DNA of 64,000 bases from Warburgia ugandensis. Lineage: Eukaryota; Streptophyta; Magnoliopsida; Canellales; Canellaceae. Made by a program: the position numbers and the translations under genes. Of this stretch, positions 10,884 through 19,775 are shown piece after piece. The notes below the pieces were generated by a model. The model made no database searches. It was not told the DNA's origin and saw only the letters and a list, made by a program, of their open reading frames with translations. Every line of letters begins with the position of its first letter. Position 1 is the first letter of the stretch. Location of the stretch: the NCBI GenBank assembly GCA_035236585.1, contig CP141137.1:42058057-42122056 (forward strand). The letters run 5' to 3'.

Positions 10884-11544
10884 AGTCAAGGCTACACTTA
10901 TCATGCAATTTATGAATGTAGCACATGTCTTGGCAATATATGCGCAATGTATTTTTCAAAACCTATCCTCTTTGGGTCCCTCACAACTGCCTACCCGGCG
11001 TCTTTTGGGCACTCCACCATCTTTTGGTAACCCTCAAGGACATGCAATTTTGCAAGGACTCAATGCTCACAAATTATGCAATATATGCAATTATTTGTAA
11101 AACATGTCTATGCATAATGTATTTATCATATGAATGCTGAATTCATTTACATGCTAAACAAGTCATAAAATAAGTCATGATAAATAAGTCATATACATAT
11201 ACTTGAAACATGCAGTCTCAAAATAATCATGGCTCTTTTAAAAGTCTAGTAGCAATAGGGCACCTACCTGACTAGGTTGCGCTAACCCCTTTGTCCTCGG
11301 ACTCTCCTGAACATGGTTTGGGGAGTCAAGGTTAGCTTGGCCCATATTTTATGGGTTTTAGAGTAGTTAGGTCTTATTACTTAGGCATTAGGAGTCCATC
11401 CCTATGCCTATGGGTGTCCTAAGGTCCTAATTGGGCCTTGGTATCCTCAGTTTTTCAAAGGTCTAGTGGCCATGCGCCACCATCCTATTCTAAGGGCTAT
11501 GCCCACCTTTGATTGGGCCTTGATCAGGGATTTTATACTTTTTT

Positions 11545-11569
11545 GTGTCCGCGTCATCGACACGGACAC
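11545..11569. repeat. GC-rich hairpin in LTR leader
   Basis: GTGTCCGCGTC and GACACGGACAC form an 11-bp stem with one mismatch and a 3-base loop. It is one of several GCGTC...GAC palindromes in CpG-rich LTR segments of this window. Confidence 0.6.
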
Positions 11570-12186
11570 AACGCCTTTTGCGGCGCCTCAATCGGAGCTC
11601 TAGATCTCAAGTTATAAGTGTTTTAATGTCGCACACACATAAGGGTCTCAAGATTGAAAAGACAGAATGCTAGGGCGCTGCGCGTTTGTGTCATGCGCCC
11701 CGGCTTCCTTGAGGAATGAAGAAATCCCGTAGCGCTAACATGCTGCATGTCTGCGGTGTGCGCCTTAGCGGGTGCGTCTGCAGACACGCCGGGTTTTCCG
11801 CCCAATTGTCTCTTTTGTGGGCGCGTCCCCGGACGTGCCCGTTTGGTTTTTCAAACTGCGTTGACGTGTGACGTTCCGACTGGAACGTTCTGTCGTCTGG
11901 GGGACTAAGGCGTCCTCAGGACACCCTAGTTCGACCCTATCAAACCAGTTCAGCCTAGGGAACGTCCCTGGGTCCTTGGTGAGTCTCCAGGGCTCCATTT
12001 TGCATGGTTTTTCATGCAAAAACCTAGGGAAATTGATCTTAGAACTATGGTGGAGATGGGTTTTGAGGGATCTTGGGCATACCTGACTCGTTGCTGGGTT
12101 TTTCTCCTTGTTTTTCCCTCTAGGTCACTGCTCCTCAATGGGTTTCTTCATCATTTTGGGCTGCCATTAGAGGCGCCCAAGAGCTC

Positions 12187-12194
12187 TATTTATA
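12187..12194 (-). promoter_or_regulatory. TATA box of the inverted family A LTR
   Basis: On the minus strand this reads TATAAATA within CTCTATAAATAGAGCTC. It has the same relative LTR position as TATAAAAG at 18598 and TATAAAAAG at 24740 in the other family A LTRs. It lies at the U3/R side, upstream of a GC-richer leader. Confidence 0.55.
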
Positions 12195-12625
12195 GAGCTA
12201 TGAGAGGGTTCTAGAGGGGCTCTCACCGCCTTTGAATGGCAGTGGAGAAACCTCTAGAATGGCAGTGATTTCACCTCCAATCACCATGGTTCTAGAATCC
12301 TCTAGGAGGTGGAAGATGAAGGGTGCCCATATCAAAACGGGCCCCTGTGTTTTGCAGCTAAATCCGTTTTTTAATAAAATTACATTTTTGCCCCTGAACT
12401 TCAAAGGGCCATAACTTGCTCATTTTAACTCCGTTTTGGGTGATTTTGGTCTTGTTGGATTCCTTTTTCTGAGACGCACCTAATGGTACCATTTTCAGGG
12501 CCAAATTTATGAGTTCATTCAAGGTGAATAGTGAAATGACCAAAATGCTCTTATCTTCAAAAAACTGAACTTTTTATTGCTAACTTGGGATTTTAATATT
12601 ATAAAATTGGAGTCATTACACTATT

Positions 12626-13585
12626 TTAGGTGCTTCCAATCCCATCCTCCCTGTTCTAATTTTCCCTTCATTTTCCATGCTCCTTTCAATTCAACTGTCT
12701 TTTGATGATTTAGCTTAAGGGTTTTTATTTATTTATTTATTTATCAATTTAATCTAGATATCTACAAAAATTAGAATTTTTAGATATTTAAGTGAGGTTG
12801 TAGGTGTATGGTTAGCATTCCATGTTGATTCTTCATTTATATACATCTATAAGACTATTTAGCTTCTCTTTTTGGACATGAGGAGGAAGTTTTCCCTCCA
12901 CTGGATCACTTAATATGTGCTCTTATTTTATTCTATTGATTTTGAGTTATCATATTTAGCGTATGGTTTTGATTTATGATTTACTAGTCTTGGAAAGCAT
13001 TTTTTATTTTCAATTAATGTGGAATTTAGGGACTCCTAGAGGAACCATTCATCAGATTCTAAAGAGAAAGCTTCAATCCCAATCTAATGTAAAATGATCC
13101 TTTTATTACTCTAGAAAATTACCTTTCACAATTTTCACTATTAGAGCTTGCGATTGAAGCATGGATTTTTTTGGACTTTTGTGTTGATTATATCATTTGT
13201 GGCCATTGTTGAAACATGTTTCCCTTTCTATTCATTCTCATGAGCTTGTACATTTATTGATATGTTATCTAGATCAAATAGTATCTAGAAATAGAATAAG
13301 TAGTTATAGTGAAAAAAAAGTATTGATTGAAGCAACAATTTTGTAATGTTTCTGTTAGTAGATAACTACTATTATTTATGTAGTTGTTTTAAGTTATTTG
13401 GGAACATCATGTTAGATCTTTCTTTCCATGAAGAGTAGCTAACTATCAAATCCTTGAAGTGGGTATTAAAAAATTAAAAGGAAAGATATATTAGTATTAA
13501 TGGTTCTGAAATAGTTTCTATAATCAGCCGTTAAGGGTGTTAAGGTGGAGGATGAATCAATCAGTAAGATGTCTTATTCTATATT
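12626..13585. other. No gene; AT-rich spacer
   Basis: A (TTTA)n-like run lies near 12724-12745. The part from 12770 to 12995 is one arm of the diverged direct repeat. From 13000 to 13585 no family or open frame could be recognised. Confidence 0.5.
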
Positions 13586-13589
13586 GTTG

Positions 13590-14018
13590 TGTTTTTCACA
13601 AGTGCACGGGCTATCGTAATATAGCATGTGCAAGTACGGGTTGATCCCATAGGGACTTGCTTTAAGAAATTGGAGTTTTTATAAAATTTAATTATTCAAA
13701 AAATTAAAATTAAATGATAAAAATAACAAAAAGTGAAATTAGACTTCAAATACGATTAATCAATGAAAATTAGATCAATTCAATTAAAAATGAAACAATT
13801 TAACTAAAGAAACATGAAAAATCTACTTCCCTAGACTAATTATCATCAATTCCTTCAAATCTGTTCTCATAAACTTTGATCAACCTTCATCAGTCTCTTC
13901 CTAGTGCTTTTGATTAAGCTTAACCTAATCAATGGTTAGGCTTAACAAAAACTGCTCTTCAATTCCTAATTTGTTTCACATCAGATCTTTAATTAATTTT
14001 CAAATTTCATTCTTGGGA
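13590..14018 (-). repeat. Family F LTR end, rearranged copy
   Basis: The stretch 13600-13905 matches the reverse complement of about 6780-7090, including the GTGCACGGGCTAT and GGGTTGATCCCATAGGGAC blocks. The adjacent stretch 13905-14018 instead matches about 6530-6645 in direct orientation (TTAATTAATTTT...GGACATCC). The copy is therefore a patchwork with an inversion whose breakpoint falls in a near-palindrome around 13912-13945. It is interrupted on the right by the family A element. Confidence 0.5.
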
Positions 14019-14023
14019 CATCC

Positions 14024-15406
14024 TGTAATGCCTGAGCAATTTAAGCTATTTTTAACAAAAAATGAACATTCTATAGGAAATGAACTGAGTTAAATGTTTC
14101 ACTTTAAGGTAGGTGCTCTATCGCGACTAGACTTTTTAAAAGAGCCATGATTGTTTTGAAAATGCATGTTTTAAGTATAAGTATATGACTTGTTTAGCAT
14201 GACTTATTTTATGACTTGTTTAGCATGCATATGATAAATACATTATGCATAGACATGTTTTGCAAACAATAGCATATATTGCATGATTTATGAGCATTGA
14301 GTTCTTGAAAAAATTTCATGTCCTTGAGGGTTACCAAAAGACGTTGGAGTGCCCAAAAGACACTGGGTAGGTAGTTGTGAGGGCCAGGCAGTTGTGAGGG
14401 ACCCAAAGAGGACAGGTTTTGAAAAGAGAGGCTTTTGCTTGTTTGATCGTATATGTTTGGGCTAGCAAGCTTGTGGGCACTATGCCGAGAGGTCTGGGTT
14501 GGCCTCCAGCCTCTACCACTATTAGGTGGATGGGTACTACGCCCAAAAAGGGCATGTCCCTGCTTCGACTGCATGTGGTATAGGGGGCTACCACTGGTGT
14601 CACGGCACTGAGTTGAAGTGTCATATGTCCTGTGGAGGCATATGACCTTGTGTCCCTAGGTACCCGGGGACCACATAGCGGCGAGGTCGTGGGCATAGTT
14701 GGACCTTATGGTTTAAGGATTTACTTGCATTGCATATGGCATGACATGAGGTTGGTCGACCATACCATATATCCATGAGTTGGATTCAGTTGAGCATCTT
14801 ATGCATATCATTATGTTTATGATATATGATACTTTCGACTTAGATTATGCTATTTCTTTAAGTTGTCAGTATTCCAATTCGATGGTGGTTTTTAATATTG
14901 ATATTGACCATGATTGTTTGAACATGCACATGTTTTAAAGAGCATATGATTTTAAACATAGCATGCATTGTAAAACTAATAGTGATAGACTCCTACTGAG
15001 TATAATATATACTCACCCTATCCTTAACATTTTTCAGGATAGTTCCATTCACGAGTAAAGGACACCTATGTTAGTGCTACGAGCAAGAAAAATCAAAAGG
15101 AGTCAATCATACATGTAAGTAAACACTCTATCCTTTGGACATGTATTTGTATTTATTTACAGTTGGGCTGTGTGTTGTGACTGGATAGACCTGGGGAAAA
15201 ACATTTATGATTTCTGAAGTTTTTCAAAAACTACTTTGATTGTTGTGAAAGCAAATGACATTCGGGGTTTTCAAAATGAGTTTAAAACTAAAGATTTTCC
15301 GCTGCATTGCAGGGTTTTTATAAAATGATTTTCAAATAAGGATGCATCCCGCCTTAAGAATTAGATATTGCATTTAAAAATGCATGGGAAAACCCGGGTT
15401 GTCAAA
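14024..15406 (+). repeat. 5' LTR of family A element with internal deletion
   Basis: It starts TGTAATGCCTGAGC and ends near AACCCGGGTTGTCA. Between CACTTTA (ending 14105) and AGGTAGGTGC it lacks the U3/leader section present at 18280-19625. The flanks of the missing piece share ACTTT, a microhomology that fits deletion by illegitimate recombination. Without its U3 core and TATA box this LTR should not be transcribed. Confidence 0.8.
14997..15015. repeat. LTR hairpin (family A form)
   Basis: TGAGTATA and TATACTCA are exact inverted arms around a 3-base loop. The same hairpin is at 26792-26810 and 10345-10363, and in weaker form at 63730-63748. Families B, D and C have hairpins of different stem sequence at the equivalent place. 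Confidence 0.8.
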
Positions 15407-15408
15407 GT

Positions 15409-15420
15409 TGGTATTAGAGC
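15409..15420 (+). other. Primer binding site, Met-tRNA type
   Basis: TGGTATTAGAGC lies just after the 5' LTR end and differs by one base from TGGTATCAGAGC, the complement of the plant initiator Met-tRNA 3' end used by many plant LTR elements. It sets the orientation of the element as +. Confidence 0.85.
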
Positions 15421-18170
15421 CCAAGTTTTATCCTGTCATAGCCAGTCCAGCATGTCCAAGGGTCATAGACAATAGAGAAAATCAAGAAGAAGTAGTATAA
15501 ATAGGAGTAAGAGAGATGATTACTTCTATTTGAAGATTACAATATTAATGCTCAAGGCATTTCACCATAAAAAAATAGGTGAAAAAGGAGATGGGTCTAG
15601 CAAATACTTAGATATTGGATGGCTTAAATCTTATCAATAAGGATTGTTGTGCAGTGGTGCAAAGATGAAAACTCATTAATGGATCATATTATGAGAATGA
15701 TGAATGAGGATGTTAGTGAACTTGTTAGTAGATAGTTCTGGCCTACAATAAAGTAATCTTATCAAAGGTGACAAAATCAAAGAACCTAGATGGCTATCTT
15801 ACCATCATAAAGAATATCAGAATATGAGCACACTATCACAACGGATACGATATGAGTATGATAAGGGATATAAAAGATGGACTTTGAGAAGATTTTGATG
15901 ATAATCTAAGAGGGATGAGAATGCAAGATGATATTAGGAAAGAACTGTGACTCATACTAGATCACAAAGGTATGGATCCTGAAAGACTTAGCTCAATTTT
16001 GGATACCTTAATTGGAGCCTTATGAAAAGTGAAGTGAACACAAATATGATAAGGAACTGTATTCGCCAAAGTTACCAAAAGACTTTGACGATAATATTGG
16101 GGATGATAGATCTGTGATAATAGATTGATCCTAACATAAACTTGTAAGAAAAGTATAACATGATCAAAATGTCAATGTCGTTATTAAGAAATTGTATGAA
16201 TTTTATTGAATCTATAGGCAATTGAGGATTGCAATGATCTTAAGATAGTTTAGAATTTCTTAGAAGCATTCAATTTATCATATCTGTTAAGTAAAGGAGT
16301 AGACATTGATCTAGGTAGATAAAAATGAGGATTTTGAAGAAAAGAAAGAAAGAGATAGAGATGTAACTACCAGTATTCAATGAATATTGAATATTCAAAG
16401 GAAGAAGATCATGACTTTATGGAGATACATACAAATCTTTCATCTTGACTCCGATGGGAAGATAAACCAATCAAATGCAATCAAATGCAAAGGAATAATA
16501 CTAGTTGAGTTGGTGATCTTATTGTAAAAGAGTATAAGAGAGAGAATGGTGACCAACTAGAAATTAAAATTCTACAAATGGTTTGATATCAATTATTACA
16601 ATTAGATTCTTATCGAATCCATTAGCTTATGGGGAACACCAATGGATATAATCCATAAAAAGGAAAATTTGGTGATATCCCACCTTGCCAATAAAGTATA
16701 TTGAAAAAGGAATTAAGCCGGGACAATGACTTGTCCATTTAGCAAGTAGGGTACCATCAAAGATCAAATTGAGGTCTTACTATCATGGATTAGAAGACCA
16801 GAACTCTTAAGACCATTATTTATTCATTACCTTTATAGTATTGTTGACTAAAGGTATCCCACCCTAATTAATCAAGAATGTTAATATCTATGAGTTAGTA
16901 GCCTAAGTTATATACTTAGAGGGATGTTATAAGTCTTTAGACTTGAGTTTTCCTTGAAAAGAAAAGTACTTGTTAGATTAAGTCAATTGAGGGTATGAGG
17001 TCAGTTGATGAGGACAGTAGCAACTGAGATAGGAGCAAAAATAAGAAGTGATCTAAACCAATGTGAAAGATTTTTCAAACCTTAATGGCTACCATGACAA
17101 GGTGAAGAAATTACTTTGAGTCTGAAAAATACTGCTGACTTGGATAGAAAAGAAAGGTAGATAAGTACTGATCACTTTAGAGACCCTTGAGCTTATGACA
17201 AAGGATTCAACCATGACCTAGTAAGGGTACTCGATTATGAATAAGAGAGTTTTTGCTTTGCATAAATGGGAACATTATTGAAAATCCTAATGACAAAGTG
17301 ATGTGAATAGTGAGATAGGCCTCTGGACGAGAACATTTGAGCCATGATGATGAATCAACCATTAACATTTAACATGAGTTTGGATAAAATCTTCACGGAG
17401 AAAAGCATTTAATGAATTCAATAATTATGAAACTGGATATAGAGTAAAGACATTTTACTTTCAGTATATGATAAGGTCCTCGATGAAAGATGCTACTAAT
17501 TGGCTTTCATGATTTTATTTTGAATGTAACTTTGGTCGAGGAATCAAGTCACATATGGAAAACGACAAACAGTTGAAATTCAAAGTTAATCAAGGGTTTG
17601 GCTATAGAGCACATGATACCATGTCAGTTATTGAAGTTTCTTGGGGACAAATATAAAAGATAAAGAAGCAAAGTTAAGATACAATAGAAAGAAGGTACTT
17701 TTTTTACTCATACTAATGACATATAACCAACCATTAGAAGGAGATGTGGATGATGAAGAGATCACTAGGTGAAAGACAAGAAGGAAAAGGGATTATCCTA
17801 TGATATTCAAAATGAAATAGGAGAAATAAGATCATATGATCTCTAAGAAGTATGCCGTAATTTATACATGAAGAAGCATGATCCTATGAGGAGACTATCC
17901 TATACACGATGAGAAAAGTATAGGCATCTAAGGATTTTGAGATAGATGAATTACCGCTAGAAACCGGTATTGTTAAACTGGCATATATGAGAGTATGCAT
18001 CATAGTACTCAGCGAAAGCGGCCCTTATAGGCAAGGCCTTGTAGAAGGAACAATAAAAATGATAAATTGAGGTTGTGCCTAGATTGGATTCCTAAGGGGA
18101 GAATGCATTCACCAAGAAGATACCTAAGAGACAAAATACCTTGAAGATGATAATTTATGCAATTTCAAGG
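15421..18170 (+). other. Interior of family A element; no recognisable coding
   Basis: The 2.75-kb interior is AT-rich and purine-rich on the + strand and full of stops in all frames. I could not find zinc knuckles, a protease, an RT box or integrase blocks. The last part, from about 18040, ends in the AATTTCAAGGACGAAATTC wording typical of Ty3/gypsy interiors just before the polypurine tract. Either it is a coding region decayed beyond recognition, or it is a large non-autonomous derivative that moved using another element's proteins. Confidence 0.5.
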
Positions 18171-18190
18171 ACGAAATTCATTTAAGGGGC
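18171..18190 (+). other. Polypurine tract
   Basis: GAAATTCATTTAAGGGGC lies just upstream of the LTR start TGTAATGCCCGAGC at 18197. This is the plus-strand primer region of the element and resembles the polypurine tract of Tekay/Del-like elements. Confidence 0.7.
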
Positions 18191-18316
18191 TAATAATGTA
18201 ATGCCCGAGCAATTTACGCTATTTTTAACAAAAATTGAACATTCTATATGAAATGAAATGAGTTAAATGTTTCACTTTATTTAAAATAGTAAACAAAGAA
18301 ATTTGTGAGAAAACTT

Positions 18317-18400
18317 GGTACCATTAAATTCTACTCAAAAAATGGAATCCAAGGCCTCAAAGAACGTCAAAAACGGAGTTTGTATGAAGAAGTTACAGCC
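18317..18400 (+). promoter_or_regulatory. Conserved upstream LTR module (A form)
   Basis: GGTACCATTAAATTC, ACTCAAAAAATGGAATCC and AAAACGGAGTT occur in order. Matching modules lie at 24457-24531 (+) and, inverted, at 12411-12490, 37511-37577 and 54163-54250, in three otherwise different LTR families. It is upstream of the TATA box in family A, so a U3 regulatory role is possible but unproven. Confidence 0.6.
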
Positions 18401-18597
18401 CTTTAAAGATCAGGGGCAGTTCTGTAATTTAAACAGAAAACGAAAAAGAGCGAAAAACCAGGGGGCCGTTTTGACAACAGCACCCCCTGTCGTCTCCCAC
18501 CTCTAGATCTCTCCAGAAACTCTTTTCTCCTGATTTCTCCAGAACACACTAGGAGAAATGGCGGCATCGCCATTGAGGGGCAGCACCTTCTCCCCTC

Positions 18598-18605
18598 TAT
18601 AAAAG
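18598..18605 (+). promoter_or_regulatory. TATA box of family A 3' LTR
   Basis: TATAAAAG precedes CCCCATCTCCCCCTCTCC, a pyrimidine-rich leader start that also follows TATAAAAAG at 24740. Its position about 400 bases into the LTR fits a U3/R boundary. Confidence 0.65.
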
Positions 18606-19775
18606 CCCCATCTCCCCCTCTCCAAAAACACAGTTTTCGGCGATTTTGGGACTGGGGTTTCCTGAAAAAACTAAAAACCCATCTCCCTACATTTTCTGGC
18701 AACGACCAGGCCCTAGTCAGGCCAGCCATTCCTTTTCCCATCTCCCCATTTCCCCTCTTCTCCTTTCCGGTATGGCATTGGGGTTTTCCCCTTCTTCGTG
18801 GGTTCCGACAACATAGGTTTCCGGTAGAGGGAAACGCACCACCGGGAAAAAGGGCGTCCCCAAGCTGCCCAGGTAAGCCTGTTCTTCCCTCTCTCTTGGG
18901 TTCTTCCACCTTTCAGGCTAGATCCATACTGGATCTAGCAATTTTTAGCTAGTTTCCAGTCAGATTCCCTGACTGGAAAATGACCCAGCCGGTCCCAACC
19001 GGCTCTGCACGAACAAGGCGTCCCAGGGACGCCATGCTCCATGTGTGCTTGGGATAAGGTCCCAGGGATGGGTTCCAGGCATACCACAGTGCGTCCACTG
19101 TCTTAGGTGCGGCCTTCGGGTGCGCGCGAGACGTGGGGCGCGGGTCCTGGCTCGACCAGGATGCACGAGGTGCTCGGGGAGCTAAGACGCGCCATGTTAC
19201 ACCAAAGGTGCATCCATGCGATGCCATCTAGAATGCACGTCATAGCGCATCGCTTGAGCATGCATGTGCGCGTGCAAAATGCGGTCTGTGGCACGACCTT
19301 TGGGCACGCACGTGAGGCGGTCGTGGTTCAACCAGGATGCTTGGGTGTCCTGGGAACTGGGACACATGGACCTAATGAGACTTTAAAGTTAGGATTAGAG
19401 GACAATGTACAAAGTTTAACTATTGAATAGTAGATCCACATCATAGGATCTAGCCTGACAATGAATTAGGCAAGGACCATGGACCCTAAAAGGTAGATCT
19501 AGCGATCTAATGTTTAAATAGATTGAAATTGATAAGGACTCCTTGTATCCATTCATACCCAGGAGTTTATAAATGAGACCCAGGGACGGGTTGAGTGATA
19601 AAGGACGCGACTCCAAGAGACTTTGAGGTAGGTGCTCTATCGCTACTAGACTTTTTAAAAGAGCCATGATTGTTTTGAAAATGTATGTTTTAAGTATAAG
19701 TATATGACTTGTTTAGCATGACTTATTTTATGACTTGTTTAACATGCATATGATAAATACATTATGCATGCATCC

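Larger units (their letters stand above)
9970..12625 (-). mobile_element. Solo LTR, family A, with 5-bp target duplication CTATT
   Basis: The LTR occupies 9975-12620. On the + strand it begins TGTGATGACCCGGG and ends GGAGTCATTACA, so in element orientation it reads TGTAATGACTCC to GGGTCATCACA on the minus strand. CTATT is present at both 9970-9974 and 12621-12625, an exact 5-bp target duplication. It shares its terminal 3' half with the LTRs at 14024 and 24355. There is no interior, so recombination between two LTRs of one insertion has removed the coding part. Confidence 0.92.
9700..12995 (+). repeat. Diverged direct repeat flanking the solo LTR (9700-9969 and 12770-12995)
   Basis: Both arms contain a GTGAGG(G)TTG/GTGTATG block, then CTTCATTT, then TCTTTTTTGGA followed by GAGGAGGAAGT and ATCC CTC / TTCCCTCC blocks, then a TTTTATT run and GAGTTATCAT-like text. 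The order and spacing agree over about 250 bases with many substitutions. The right arm lies outside the LTR target duplication. This implies an older duplicated unit into which the LTR element later inserted between the copies. Confidence 0.5.
18197..19770 (+). repeat. 3' LTR of family A element, truncated at its end
   Basis: It starts TGTAATGCCCGAGC and follows the solo LTR at 24355 through U3, the TATA box (18598-18605) and a GC-rich leader, to CATTATGCATG. There it stops and unrelated sequence begins. The last third found at 26040-27202 is missing. It carries a single copy of the 170-bp block that is doubled at 25232-25571. Confidence 0.85.
14019..19775 (+). mobile_element. Family A LTR retrotransposon, non-coding interior, TSD CATCC
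   Basis: The parts are a 5' LTR (14024-about 15406), Met-tRNA type primer site (15409-15420), interior (about 2.75 kb), polypurine tract (18171-18190) and 3' LTR (18197-19770). CATCC stands at 14019-14023 and again at 19771-19775. The LTRs have complementary damage. The 5' LTR lacks about 1.35 kb in its middle, and the 3' LTR stops about 1.2 kb before its normal end. Where both are present they differ by a few percent. No protein family was recognised inside, so it is probably a non-autonomous relative of a Ty3/gypsy element. The duplication next to a truncated LTR may be fortuitous. Confidence 0.75.

Noticed and set aside
11623..12414. Several 60-84 codon frames on both strands
   Set aside because: They lie wholly inside the solo LTR leader, overlap each other, and match no family.
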